64,000 bases of DNA from Streptomyces asoensis (GTDB taxonomy: Bacteria > Actinomycetota > Actinomycetes > Streptomycetales > Streptomycetaceae): contig NZ_CP049838.1 in NCBI RefSeq assembly GCF_013085465.1, positions 1,426,001 to 1,490,000 on the forward strand. Reading direction: 5' to 3'. The position numbers and the translations under genes were made by a program. Shown piece by piece: positions 49,631 through 58,067 of the stretch; the first letter of the stretch is position 1; each line of letters starts with the position of its first letter. Under the pieces are notes generated by a model. That model saw nothing but the letters and a program-made list of their open reading frames with translations, made no database searches and was not told where the DNA came from.

Positions 49631-51190
49631 TCAGGCGCCGACCGAGACGCGGGCCGCGCCGCGAAGGGGCACGGCGAGTTCGAGAAGGGCCCGCTCCAGG
49701 GCGTGGAGGTGGGCCAGCACCGGCTCGGCCGCCGCGCCGGGCGGTACGGCGACGGTTTCGGCGGGGCGGGGCCGTCCGTCGGCCGGTGAGGCGGTGAGCG
49801 CCTCGACCGCGGACTCCACCCGCCAGCAGGCGGCGACGAGGCGGGCGTCGTGCGAAGCCTCGGGGTCCGCGGCGACCGAGGCCAGCCCGCGCACCTCCCG
49901 GGCGCAGTCGTCGAGCAGCTCCAGCACCTGCCGGGCCCGGCCCTTGCGCGCCCGCAGGGGGCTGAGCGGATGCACCAGCGGCGCCAGGGACAACCGGACC
50001 CGGGCGAGGATCTGCTCCAGTTCGACCACCCGCCGGGCCGGATCCGCCGCCGCGGAACCCGCGAGCCGGGCGGCGGCCTCGGCGGTGCAGAGGTGCACAC
50101 AGCGCAGCGCGCGCTCCACCCAGGCGTCGGTGACGGAGTGCGTGGTCACCGGGAGCACCAGCAGCACCGCCAGTGCGGCCCCCAGCGCCCCGACGGCCGT
50201 CTCGGTCACCCGCAGGGCGAGCAGCGCCGGGTCGAGCAGGCCGAGCAGCCCGTACAGCGCGCTCGCCATGACCGTGACGGCGAGCATCATCCAGGTGTAC
50301 GACACGGCGGCCGAGTAGAAGATCCCGAAGACGCCGACCGCGACGACCACGGCGGTCGCCACCGGCGCCCCGTGCAGGGGCAGGGCCACGACCAGACCCA
50401 GCACGATCCCGAGGACGGTCCCGAGGAACCGCCGGAACCCCCGCACGAGGGTCTCGCCGCGCGAGGTGGTGTTCACGAAGACCCACCAGGTGGCACCCAC
50501 GGCCCAGTACCACCGCTGGTCCGACAGGGCCTGCCCGACGACGAGCGCGATCCCGGCACCCACGGTCGCCTGCGTCGCCTGCCGTGTGGTGATCCGCGCC
50601 AGCCCCGTACCGCCGGTCGGCGGGGCGACGGCCGCCGGCGCCGGCAGCCGTCGTTCGTAGGGCCACACCCCGAACCGCACGGCGGACGACGCGGCGATCG
50701 ACAGCAGGACGGCCGCGCACAGCTCGGGCAGCTGACCGGGGACGGTGTGCAGGAACTGGGCGGCGAAGAAGGTCATGAACGCGAACACCCCGAGCGAGTG
50801 CCCGCGCGGCCCCCAGCGTCGCGCGTACACCCCGGCCCCGACCACGGCGAGGAAGGCCGCGTCACGGGCGACGGGCACATCGTGCAGGACGGCCGCGAGC
50901 GCCAGCACCGGCAGCCCGACGACCGGGAGCAGGGCGGTGGTCACGGCCTGTCCGCGCACCGTCGCGTCCGTCACCGTGAACAGCGCGAGCAGCGCGGCCA
51001 GGCCACCGGTGATGGCCGCCACCAGCGAATGCCCGGCCAGCCCGCACAGCACGACGGCGAGCCCGATGCCGAGCACGGCCCGGGAGGCGAACCGCAGTCG
51101 CACCCGTCCGGGATCCGGTGCCACGAACGCCCTCTTCAGCAAGCTGCCCCGCCCTTTCCCCACCCTGATGTACCGCATGTACCGCGACAT
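49631..51190 (-). CDS. FUSC family membrane protein, second copy in the window
   Basis: About 519 residues. Two blocks of membrane helices: FASRAVLGIGLAVVLCGLAG, AAITGGLAALLALFTVTDAT and VYARRWGPRGHSLGVFAFMT first, then QATVGAGIALVVGQALSDQR, WYWAVGATWWVFVNTTSRGE, TVLGIVLGLVVALPLHG and LAVTVMASALYGLLGLLDPA. The RWYWAVGATWWVFVNTTSRG stretch is the FUSC signature of the second half. Predicted export of aromatic or amphipathic compounds. The start is uncertain: ATG 51190 gives a basic MSRYMRYIRVGKGRGSLLKR; a TTG at 51142 after AAGGGCGGGG is possible. Divergent from an Lrp-type regulator. Confidence 0.85.
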   Translation of the reverse strand: MSRYMRYIRVGKGRGSLLKRAFVAPDPGRVRLRFASRAVLGIGLAVVLCGLAGHSLVAAITGGLAALLALFTVTDATVRGQAVTTALLPVVGLPVLALAAVLHDVPVARDAAFLAVVGAGVYARRWGPRGHSLGVFAFMTFFAAQFLHTVPGQLPELCAAVLLSIAASSAVRFGVWPYERRLPAPAAVAPPTGGTGLARITTRQATQATVGAGIALVVGQALSDQRWYWAVGATWWVFVNTTSRGETLVRGFRRFLGTVLGIVLGLVVALPLHGAPVATAVVVAVGVFGIFYSAAVSYTWMMLAVTVMASALYGLLGLLDPALLALRVTETAVGALGAALAVLLVLPVTTHSVTDAWVERALRCVHLCTAEAAARLAGSAAADPARRVVELEQILARVRLSLAPLVHPLSPLRARKGRARQVLELLDDCAREVRGLASVAADPEASHDARLVAACWRVESAVEALTASPADGRPRPAETVAVPPGAAAEPVLAHLHALERALLELAVPLRGAARVSVGA

Positions 51191-51278
51191 GAGAAAGGCG
51201 CCGCGGGGGTCCGCAGCGCCATCGACTCCGCCATTTGAGCATCCGGAGGGCTGGTGGTTCAACAGGTGGCGACACGAG

Positions 51279-51293
51279 TGGGCCAATGGCCCA
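51279..51293. promoter_or_regulatory. TGGGCCA palindrome, probable Lrp/AsnC site 1
   Basis: TGGGCCAATGGCCCA is a perfect inverted repeat with 7-bp arms around one base, 89 nt upstream of the FUSC start at 51190. A related copy lies at 51413. Confidence 0.6.
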
Positions 51294-51412
51294 GACGGAG
51301 AGCGAACAGCCCGGCCATCAGCCTGCCAACGGCACACCTTTGCCGACGGCATCGGCGACGGCTTTGGCGACCGCGCCCGCACGGCCAGTGACTCGGACCC
51401 CGCCCGCCATGC

Positions 51413-51430
51413 TGGGCCATTGGTACAGTC
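51413..51430. promoter_or_regulatory. Second TGGGCCA site overlapping the lrp promoter
   Basis: TGGGCCATTGGTACA (51413-51427) matches the inverse complement of site 1 at 13 of 15 positions. It overlaps the -10-like TACAGT at 51425-51430, 35 nt before the Lrp-type gene. Paired sites about 130 bp apart suit Lrp-type regulators, which wrap DNA as octamers. Confidence 0.55.
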
Positions 51431-51465
51431 GGCGCTGATCACGAACGTGCGAGGAGGCCCGCCGG

Positions 51466-51942
51466 ATGGCCGTGGACGAGCTGGACACGCGCATCCTGCG
51501 CCTGCTGCTCGAGCAGCCGCGGACGAGCGTGCGGGAGTACGCCCGGCTCCTCGGCATCGCGCGCGGCACCCTTCAGGCCCGTCTCGACCGGCTGGAGCGG
51601 GACGGCGTGATCACCGGCGCGGCACCGTCGCTCTCCCCCGCCGCACTGGGCCACCCGGTGCTCGCGTTCGTGCACATCGAGGTCACCCAGGGGCACCTCG
51701 ACGACGTGGGCGACGCGCTGGCCGCCGTACCGGAGATCGTCGAGGCGTTCTCCATCACCGGCGGCGGCGACCTCATCACCCGGGTCGTGGCGCGCGACAA
51801 CGCACACCTGGAGGACGTGATCCAGAAGCTGATCAGTCTGCCCGGAGTGGTCCGCACCCGCACCGAGGTCGCGCTGCGCGAGCGTGTGCCGCACCGGCTG
51901 CTGCCGCTGGTGGAGTCGATCGGGCGAGCGGCCTCGAAGTAG
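51466..51942 (+). CDS. Lrp/AsnC family transcriptional regulator
   Basis: A 158-residue protein with an N-terminal helix-turn-helix (LDTRILRLLLEQPRTSVREY, ARLLGIARGTLQARLDRLER) and a C-terminal RAM ligand-binding domain (LGHPVLAFVHIEVTQGHLDD, PEIVEAFSITGGGDLITRVV, ISLPGVVRTRTEVAL). It typically senses an amino acid. GAGGAGG lies before the ATG. It is divergent from the FUSC transporter and flanked by two palindromic sites, so it likely controls itself and the transporter. Confidence 0.94.
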   Translation: MAVDELDTRILRLLLEQPRTSVREYARLLGIARGTLQARLDRLERDGVITGAAPSLSPAALGHPVLAFVHIEVTQGHLDDVGDALAAVPEIVEAFSITGGGDLITRVVARDNAHLEDVIQKLISLPGVVRTRTEVALRERVPHRLLPLVESIGRAASK

Positions 51943-51978
51943 CGCCCGCTTTCGCAACTTTCCGTCCCGTCAGGACCG

Positions 51979-52007
51979 TTGACGCTCTCCCGCCACCCCT
52001 CTAACGT
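51979..52007 (+). promoter_or_regulatory. Promoter of the GH127 gene
   Basis: TTGACG (51979-51984), a 17-nt spacer and TAACGT (52002-52007) form a good housekeeping promoter. The GH127 start is 75 nt further on. Confidence 0.6.
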
Positions 52008-52027
52008 CTGGTCGACCATCCGCACGT

Positions 52028-52045
52028 CGTTCGTGATATCGAACG
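52028..52045. promoter_or_regulatory. Palindrome between promoter and start of the GH127 gene
   Basis: CGTTCG, a 6-nt TGATAT spacer and CGAACG form an inverted repeat about 20 nt downstream of the -10 box, a typical repressor position. The regulator is unknown. Confidence 0.5.
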
Positions 52046-52081
52046 GCATCGTCGATCCCCTGTGGACCGGAGGAGCAGCAC

Positions 52082-54868
52082 ATGGCACCGCCCCTCACCC
52101 GACGGATCCTTCTCCAGAGCGCGATGCTCGCGGCGGCCGTCCCCGCTGTCTCCGCCACGGCCGCCGCGGGGGTCTCGGCGGCCGCGCTCCCGCCCTCGGC
52201 CGCCTGGTCACTCCAGCCCTTCGGCCTCGAGGACGTCGCGCTCGGCGCCGGTGTCTTCGCCGCCAAGCGGCGGCTGATGCTCGACCACGCCCGCGGCTAC
52301 GACGTGAACCGGCTGCTCCAGGTCTTCCGCGCCAACGCCGGCCTCTCCACCCTCGGCGCGGTCGCCCCCGGCGGCTGGGAGGGCCTGGACGGGGAGGCCA
52401 ACGGCAACCTGCGCGGCCACTACACCGGGCACTTCCTGACCATGCTCTCCCAGGCGTACGCGAGCACCGGAGAGCAGGTGTTCGCGGACCGGATCCGCAC
52501 GGCGATCGGCGCGCTGACGGAGGTGCGCGAGGCCCTGCGGCACGACCCCGCCGTCCTGAGCACCGAAGGGCAGTCCGGTACGGCCGTGGAGAACGTCCGC
52601 GGCTCCTACCAGTACGTCGATCTGCCCTCCGGCGTGCTCGGCGAGGCCACCGCGGTCACCCTCGCCGCCTGGGTGAAGCCCACCCATGACGCCGCCTGGA
52701 CCCGGATCCTCGACTTCGGCAACGACACGACCCGGTATCTGTACCTGGCCGCCCGCAACGCGAGCGGGGTGCCCCGGTTCGCCATCACCACCGGCGGGGC
52801 GGGCGGCGAGCAGGGACTCGACGGCACGGCCGCGCTGCCCCTGAACCAGTGGAGCCACCTCGCGGTGACCCTCGCCGGGGGCACCGGCACCCTGTACGTC
52901 AACGGCACGGCCGTGGCCCGCAACACCGCCATGTCACTCACCCCGGCCGCCCTCGGCACCCTCACCGGCCACTGGCTCGGCCGGTCCCACTACGCGTCCG
53001 ACCCCGTCTTCGCGGGTGCCTTCGGCGGCTTCGACGTCTGGTCGCGTGCGCTGACCGCCGACGAGGTCGCCGGGCTGCGCAGCGCCCGGGCGGCCGGCGA
53101 CCTCGCCTCGTACGCCTTCGACGAGACCTCGGGAAGCACCTTCGCGGACGCCTCCGGACGAGGCCTGACCGCCACCCTGCGCCGCACCTGGGGCGGGCCC
53201 AGCCATCCCGGGTTCCTCGCGGCCTACCCGGAGACCCAGTTCATCCAGCTGGAGTCGATGACCGGCCCCGACTACACGAAGGTGTGGGCGCCCTACTACA
53301 CCGCTCACAAGATCCTCAGGGGTCTGCTGGACGCGTACCTGGCCACCGACGACGACCGCGCGCTCGACCTGGCGTCCGGGATGTGCGACTGGATGTACTC
53401 GCGGCTGTCGAAGCTGCCCGCGGCGACGCTCCAGCGCATGTGGGGAATCTTCTCCAGCGGGGAGTTCGGCGGCATCGTCGAGGCGATCTGCGATCTGCAC
53501 GTCCTCTCCGGCAGAGCCGAACACCTCGCGCTGGCCCGGCTGTTCGACCTCGACAAGCTCATCGACGCCTGCGCGGCCGACACCGACACGCTCGACGGGC
53601 TGCACGCCAACCAGCACATCCCGATCTTCACCGGACTGGTGCGGCTGTACGACGCGACGGGCGAGGCGCGCTACCTCACCGCCGCGAAGAACTTCTGGCG
53701 CATGGTCGTACCGCACCGCATGTACGGCATCGGCGGCACCAGCACGGCGGAGTTCTGGAAGGCGAGGGACGTCATCGCGGGGACGATCGGCGCGACCACC
53801 GCCGAGACGTGCTGCGCGTACAACATGCTGAAGCTGAGCCGGATGCTCTTCTTCCACGAGCAGGACCCGGCCTACATGGACTACTACGAGCGGGCCCTGT
53901 ACAACCAGGTACTCGGCTCCAGGCAGGACACCCCGGACTCGGAGAAGCCGCTGGTCACGTACTTCATCGGGCTCACCCCGGGCCATGTGCGCGACTACAC
54001 CCCCAAGCAGGGCACGACCTGCTGCGAGGGCACCGGCATGGAGAGCGCCACCAAGTACCAGGACTCGGTGTACTTCCGGGCGGCCGACGGCAGCGCGCTG
54101 TACGTCAACCTGTACAGCCCGTCCACGCTCACCTGGGCCGAGAAGGGCGTCACCGTCATTCAGAGCACCGACTTCCCGCGCGAACAGGGCAGCACGCTCA
54201 CCGTCCGGGGGCGCCGGACCGCCTTCGCGCTGCGGCTGCGGGTGCCGTCCTGGGCGACGGCCGGCTTCAAGGTGACGGTCAACGGGCGGAAGGTCGACGG
54301 GACTCCGGCGCCCGGCAGCTACTTCACGGTGTCACGGACCTGGCGCGACGGGGACGTCGTCCGGGTGACGATGCCGTTCCGGCTGCGGGTCGAGAAGGCG
54401 CTCGACGACCCGTCCCTCCAGACCCTGTTCCACGGTCCGGTCAACCTCGTCGCCCGCAACTCCGCGACGACGTACCTGGAGTTCGGCCTCTACCGGAACG
54501 CGGCCCTCTCCGGCGACCTGCTGCCCTCCCTCACGCCGGTGAGCGGGAAGCCGCTGCACTTCACCCTCGACGGCACCGAGTTCGCCCCGTTCTTCGAGGG
54601 CACCGAGGATCCGACCCACGCCTATGTACGGCGGGCCGAGCCCGGGATCGTCTTCGGCAACCACGACTCGGGCGTGGCCAACCCGGCGAAGGCGGACGGC
54701 ACCACCCTGCTCGACGAGGTGTGGGCGGGGGCGCCGTTCCGTGGGAAGCCGCGGCTGGTGGCGCGGGTGCGGACGGTGGTGGACGCCTGGGTGGCCGCCG
54801 GGCTGCTCGGCGCGGCCGACGGAGCGAAGGTGGTGAGCACCGCGCGCGGGGCGACCTACCTGCCCTGA
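52082..54868 (+). CDS. Secreted GH127-type beta-L-arabinofuranosidase with nested LamG domain
   Basis: A 928-residue protein. The start TRRILLQSAMLAAAVPAVSA looks like a Tat-type signal. GH127 sequence begins at about residue 45 (PFGLEDVALGAGVFAAKRRL, then HARGYDVNRLLQVFRANAGL) and is interrupted at about 168-378 by a LamG/concanavalin-like domain (YVDLPSGVLGEATAVTLAAW, LPLNQWSHLAVTLAGGTGTL, GAFGGFDVWSRALTADEVAG). The catalytic fold resumes at FIQLESMTGPDYTKVWAPYY. The zinc-thiolate site expected for this family is visible: Glu575 and Cys577 in ETCC, and Cys647-Cys648 in TTCCEG. Likely acts on arabinose-containing plant polymers. GGAGGAG precedes the ATG. A palindrome in the leader suggests sugar control. 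Confidence 0.92.
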   Translation: MAPPLTRRILLQSAMLAAAVPAVSATAAAGVSAAALPPSAAWSLQPFGLEDVALGAGVFAAKRRLMLDHARGYDVNRLLQVFRANAGLSTLGAVAPGGWEGLDGEANGNLRGHYTGHFLTMLSQAYASTGEQVFADRIRTAIGALTEVREALRHDPAVLSTEGQSGTAVENVRGSYQYVDLPSGVLGEATAVTLAAWVKPTHDAAWTRILDFGNDTTRYLYLAARNASGVPRFAITTGGAGGEQGLDGTAALPLNQWSHLAVTLAGGTGTLYVNGTAVARNTAMSLTPAALGTLTGHWLGRSHYASDPVFAGAFGGFDVWSRALTADEVAGLRSARAAGDLASYAFDETSGSTFADASGRGLTATLRRTWGGPSHPGFLAAYPETQFIQLESMTGPDYTKVWAPYYTAHKILRGLLDAYLATDDDRALDLASGMCDWMYSRLSKLPAATLQRMWGIFSSGEFGGIVEAICDLHVLSGRAEHLALARLFDLDKLIDACAADTDTLDGLHANQHIPIFTGLVRLYDATGEARYLTAAKNFWRMVVPHRMYGIGGTSTAEFWKARDVIAGTIGATTAETCCAYNMLKLSRMLFFHEQDPAYMDYYERALYNQVLGSRQDTPDSEKPLVTYFIGLTPGHVRDYTPKQGTTCCEGTGMESATKYQDSVYFRAADGSALYVNLYSPSTLTWAEKGVTVIQSTDFPREQGSTLTVRGRRTAFALRLRVPSWATAGFKVTVNGRKVDGTPAPGSYFTVSRTWRDGDVVRVTMPFRLRVEKALDDPSLQTLFHGPVNLVARNSATTYLEFGLYRNAALSGDLLPSLTPVSGKPLHFTLDGTEFAPFFEGTEDPTHAYVRRAEPGIVFGNHDSGVANPAKADGTTLLDEVWAGAPFRGKPRLVARVRTVVDAWVAAGLLGAADGAKVVSTARGATYLP

Positions 54869-54883
54869 CGGTGAGGGAGGTCG

Positions 54884-55675
54884 CTACGACCGGCGGCGGG
54901 GCTTGCCGCCGCCGGTACCGCGCCGACCGCCGCCGCCCTTCGCGGCACCGCCCTTGGCGCCACCGCTGCGGCCGCGGGCACCCCCGGCGGTGCTCTTGCC
55001 CGCACCGCTGCCCGCCTGCGGCTTACGACGCTCGCCCTTGCGCTCCGGCGCCGGCGCCTGCTGGGCGCGGCCCCGCGTGCTGTTGACGGTGCGGCCACGG
55101 ACGATGCCGATGAAGTCCTCGACCAGCTCGGTGGTCGCGTCCTCGGGCCAGGCCAGGGCGATGTCCGACCTGGGGGCGTCGACGATCGTCCGGTAGGTGA
55201 GGTCCTTGCGGTGGTGGAGGCGGGCCAGGGACTGGGGCACGACCAGCACGCCGATGTTCGCCGCGACCAGCTCGATCGCGTCCTCGGTGGTCGCCGGACG
55301 CTCGAAGGCGGCCTCGCCGGGCAGCTGCTCCCAGCCGAGGACGTCGTCCAGCGGGTGCAGGACCACCTCGTCGGCGAGGTCGGCGACCGTGACCTCCTCG
55401 GCCGCGGTGATCACGTGGTCCCGGGGGACCACGACGACGGTGGTCTCCGTGTACAGAGGGATCGCGCTGAACACCGTACGGTCGACCGGAAGGCGCACGA
55501 AGGCAGCGTCCGCGGCGCCCCCGCGCAAGACGTCGGAGGCCTCCGTGGGGGTCACCTGGAGGAGGGTGAGGGGTGTGTCGGGCAGCCGCTCCGCCCAGAT
55601 CCGCACCCACTTGGCGGGCGTCACTCCGGGGACGTACGCGAGCCGGAACGAGGGGGAGTCCGCCGAGTCGGTCAT
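54884..55675 (-). CDS. LysR-type substrate-binding domain without HTH
   Basis: A 263-residue protein that starts directly with the effector domain (SFRLAYVPGVTPAKWVRIWA, TLLQVTPTEASDVLRGGAAD, TETTVVVVPRDHVITAAEEV, IELVAANIGVLVVPQSLARL). The usual N-terminal DNA-binding helix-turn-helix is absent. From about residue 200 a Gly/Lys/Arg/Ser-rich tail of over 50 residues follows (KPQAGSGAGKSTAGGARGRS), which could bind nucleic acid. The ATG at 55675 is 59 nt from the divergent DUF5997 gene. It could modulate that neighbour or act as a ligand sensor. Confidence 0.85.
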   Translation of the reverse strand: MTDSADSPSFRLAYVPGVTPAKWVRIWAERLPDTPLTLLQVTPTEASDVLRGGAADAAFVRLPVDRTVFSAIPLYTETTVVVVPRDHVITAAEEVTVADLADEVVLHPLDDVLGWEQLPGEAAFERPATTEDAIELVAANIGVLVVPQSLARLHHRKDLTYRTIVDAPRSDIALAWPEDATTELVEDFIGIVRGRTVNSTRGRAQQAPAPERKGERRKPQAGSGAGKSTAGGARGRSGGAKGGAAKGGGGRRGTGGGKPRRRS

Positions 55676-55733
55676 CCCGCCAGGTTACCGGCTGTGGTCG
55701 GGGGTCTCCGCCGCGGCCGATACCCTGGACTGT

Positions 55734-56120
55734 ATGAAGTCGCAGCAGAACACCCAGACGATGAAGCCCGCCACCGCGGCGAAGAAGCTGGGTGTGCACC
55801 TCCCCGCCACGCCCGCCGAGTTCCAGGAGGGCGTCGTCTCGCGCGCCGAGCTGAACGAGCTCCAGGCGAACCCGCCCGAGTGGCTGCTCAAGCTGCGCGA
55901 GACCGGCCCGCACCCCCGTCCGGTGGTCGCGGCCAAGCTGGGCGTCTCCATCGCCGGCCTGGCCCGCGCCGGGGTGACCGAGGCGCTCACCACCGAGCAG
56001 ATCGAGGCCGTCAAGGACGCCAAGCCCGAGTGGCTGGAGAAGGAGCGCGCCACGCAGGCCGAGGTCCGCAAGGAGACCGTCCGCATCAAGAAGCGCAACG
56101 CGGAGCGCGCCGAGTCCTGA
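55734..56120 (+). CDS. DUF5997 family protein, probably leaderless
   Basis: A 128-residue protein beginning MKSQQNTQTMKPATAAKKLG, with AGLARAGVTEALTTEQIEAV and a basic C-terminus (VRKETVRIKKRNAERAES). I recognise the DUF5997 family, found in actinobacteria and of unknown function. TACCCT at 55721-55726 is 7 nt before the ATG and no ribosome site is visible, so the mRNA is likely leaderless. Its divergent neighbour is an HTH-less LysR-type protein, an arrangement I believe is conserved among streptomycetes. Confidence 0.85.
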   Translation: MKSQQNTQTMKPATAAKKLGVHLPATPAEFQEGVVSRAELNELQANPPEWLLKLRETGPHPRPVVAAKLGVSIAGLARAGVTEALTTEQIEAVKDAKPEWLEKERATQAEVRKETVRIKKRNAERAES

Positions 56121-56126
56121 CCCCGG

Positions 56127-57035
56127 TCAGCGGCGCGGCACGAGGATGCTGAGACCGTTGGCACAGACGACGGCGGCGATCGCCGACCAGTCGACGAGGC
56201 CGAGCTCCTGCCCCAGCCCGAACCGGCCGACGAGCGCGGCGAGCACCGGGTTGACGCTCATGAACAGGCCGAACGCGGCGGCGGGCACCTGCCGCAGCGT
56301 GAACAGATCGGCGAGGTAGGGCACCGCGGAGGAGAGGACCCCGGCGGCCACGGCGAAGCCGACGGACTGCGCGGTCGGCGGGTGGCGCAGGACCAGAACC
56401 ACGCCGACCGGCAGGAACAGCACGGCCGAGACGGTCGCCGCGGCAGCCGCGCCCTGGGCGCCGGGGACACGTCGGCCGACCGTGCGGTTGAGCAGGATGT
56501 ACGACGCCCAGCAGACGGCGGCCAGCAGGCCGAGCCCCATCCCCGGATAGTCGGTGGAGGGCTGCGGGCGCATCAGGGTGACCGCTCCCGCCGCCGCGAT
56601 CACCGCGCAGCAGGCGTCCACCCGGCGCCGCGCGGCGGCCAGCGCTATGGTCAGCGGCCCGAGGAACTCCAGGGTCACGGCGAGACCGAGGCCGATGCGG
56701 TCGATGGCCGTGTAGAGCGACAGGTTCATCGTCCCGAACACCAGCGCCAGCAGCAGGACCGGGCCCCACTGCCGCCGGGTGAAGGACCGCAGCCGCGGAC
56801 GGCCCACGGCCAGCAGGACGAGCGCGGCGACGTACTGGCGTACCGCGACGACCCCCGTGGGACCGAGCACGGGGAACGCGAGGGAGCCGATCGCGGCGCC
56901 GCTCTGGTTGGACAGACCGCTGCCGACCATGGTGGCCACCCCGGCGAGTCGCCGCCCGCCACGGGACTCGGGTACGGGAACGGGAGCCGCCGCGGGGACG
57001 GTCGACGAGGGCGCGGGTACGGAGGCGGCTGGCAT
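56127..57035 (-). CDS. EamA/RhtA-type drug/metabolite exporter
   Basis: A 302-residue membrane protein with ten predicted helices in two EamA halves: GLSNQSGAAIGSLAFPVLGP, VRQYVAALVLLAVG, LLLALVFGTMNLSLYTAIDR, GLGLAVTLEFLGPLTIALAA, then GLGLLAAVCWASYILLNRTV, VSAVLFLPVGVVLVL, PYLADLFTLRQVPAAAFGLF. The LEFLGPL motif is typical of RhtA/YdcZ-type amino-acid exporters. ATG 57035 has GAGGAC upstream; an ATG at 57092 would run into the LysR promoter. Divergent from a LysR regulator that probably controls it. Confidence 0.9.
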   Translation of the reverse strand: MPAASVPAPSSTVPAAAPVPVPESRGGRRLAGVATMVGSGLSNQSGAAIGSLAFPVLGPTGVVAVRQYVAALVLLAVGRPRLRSFTRRQWGPVLLLALVFGTMNLSLYTAIDRIGLGLAVTLEFLGPLTIALAAARRRVDACCAVIAAAGAVTLMRPQPSTDYPGMGLGLLAAVCWASYILLNRTVGRRVPGAQGAAAAATVSAVLFLPVGVVLVLRHPPTAQSVGFAVAAGVLSSAVPYLADLFTLRQVPAAAFGLFMSVNPVLAALVGRFGLGQELGLVDWSAIAAVVCANGLSILVPRR

Positions 57036-57103
57036 ACCCGGATCGTCCTCACGATCCGGCCTTGCGCAAAATGCATGAGGTGCTCCATCCATACGATGAA
57101 GTC

Positions 57104-57979
57104 ATGGATATGAGCGATCGAGGGCCGGGCGTGGAGCTTCGGCAGCTGCGGTGTCTGGTCGCGATCATCGACGAGGGCGGTTTCACCGACGCCGCCGCCG
57201 TGCTCGGGGTCTCTCAAGCGGCGGTGTCCCGGACCCTGGCCTCGCTCGAACAGGCGCTGGGCGTAAGGCTGTTGAGGCGCACCTCCCGGGTGGTGACGCC
57301 GACCGCGACCGGGCTGCGGGTGGCGGCGCACGCACGACGGGTGCTCGGCGAGGTGGACGCCCTGGTGCAGGACGCGGCTTCCGGACACACCCGGCTGCGC
57401 ATCGGCTACGCCTGGTCGGCGCTCGGCCGCCACACCCTCGCCTTCCAGCGTCGGTGGACGGCGCAACGCCCGGAGACGGAGCTCCAGCTGGTGCGCGTGA
57501 ACTCCGCGAGCGCCGGTCTCGCGGAGGGCACCTGCGACATGGCGGTGGTGCGCAGGCCACTGGAGGACCGGCGCTTCGACGCGGCGATCGTCGGCCTGGA
57601 ACGGCGTCTGTGCGCGCTGGCCGCCGACGATCCCCTGGCCCGGCGCCGCTCGGTGCGGCTGTCCGACCTCGGCGGGCGGACCCTCCTGGTCGACCGCCGT
57701 ACCGGCACCACCACCCCGGAACTGTGGCCGCCCGACGCGCGCCCCGCCACCGAGGAGACCCACGACGTCGACGACTGGCTGACGGTGATCGCCACCGGCC
57801 GCAGCGTCGGGATGACCGCCGAGGCGACCGCCAACCAGTACCCGCGGCCCGGCGTCGTCTACCGGCCGGTGCGGGACGCCGAGCCCGTCGCCGTCCGGCT
57901 GGTGTGGTGGCGCGACGACCCGCACCCCGCGACGCAGGCCGTGATCGAGCTGCTCACCACGCTGTATCGCGCACAGTGA
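57104..57979 (+). CDS. LysR family transcriptional regulator
   Basis: A 291-residue LysR protein with the winged helix ELRQLRCLVAIIDEGGFTDA, AAVLGVSQAAVSRTLASLEQ, ALGVRLLRRTSRVVTPTATG and a full effector-binding domain (HTRLRIGYAWSALGRHTLAF, GTCDMAVVRRPLEDRRFDAA). TACGAT at 57092-57097 lies 6 nt before the ATG, consistent with a leaderless mRNA. The 68-bp gap to the divergent EamA exporter contains an AT-rich stretch (ATGCATGAGG to GATGAAGTCAT) where LysR proteins usually bind. Confidence 0.93.
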   Translation: MDMSDRGPGVELRQLRCLVAIIDEGGFTDAAAVLGVSQAAVSRTLASLEQALGVRLLRRTSRVVTPTATGLRVAAHARRVLGEVDALVQDAASGHTRLRIGYAWSALGRHTLAFQRRWTAQRPETELQLVRVNSASAGLAEGTCDMAVVRRPLEDRRFDAAIVGLERRLCALAADDPLARRRSVRLSDLGGRTLLVDRRTGTTTPELWPPDARPATEETHDVDDWLTVIATGRSVGMTAEATANQYPRPGVVYRPVRDAEPVAVRLVWWRDDPHPATQAVIELLTTLYRAQ

Positions 57980-58067
57980 ATCCCCGGAGTCGCCCGCGGC
58001 CCGTCGCTTTGACTACGATCTGGGCAGGTTCACCGACGTGGGTGTTTCGAGGTTGCTGGGGGTTGGG

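Noticed and set aside
52849..55086. A 745-codon plus-strand frame inside the GH127 gene
   Set aside because: Arg/Pro/His-rich out-of-frame translation of a gene whose own frame has catalytic residues.
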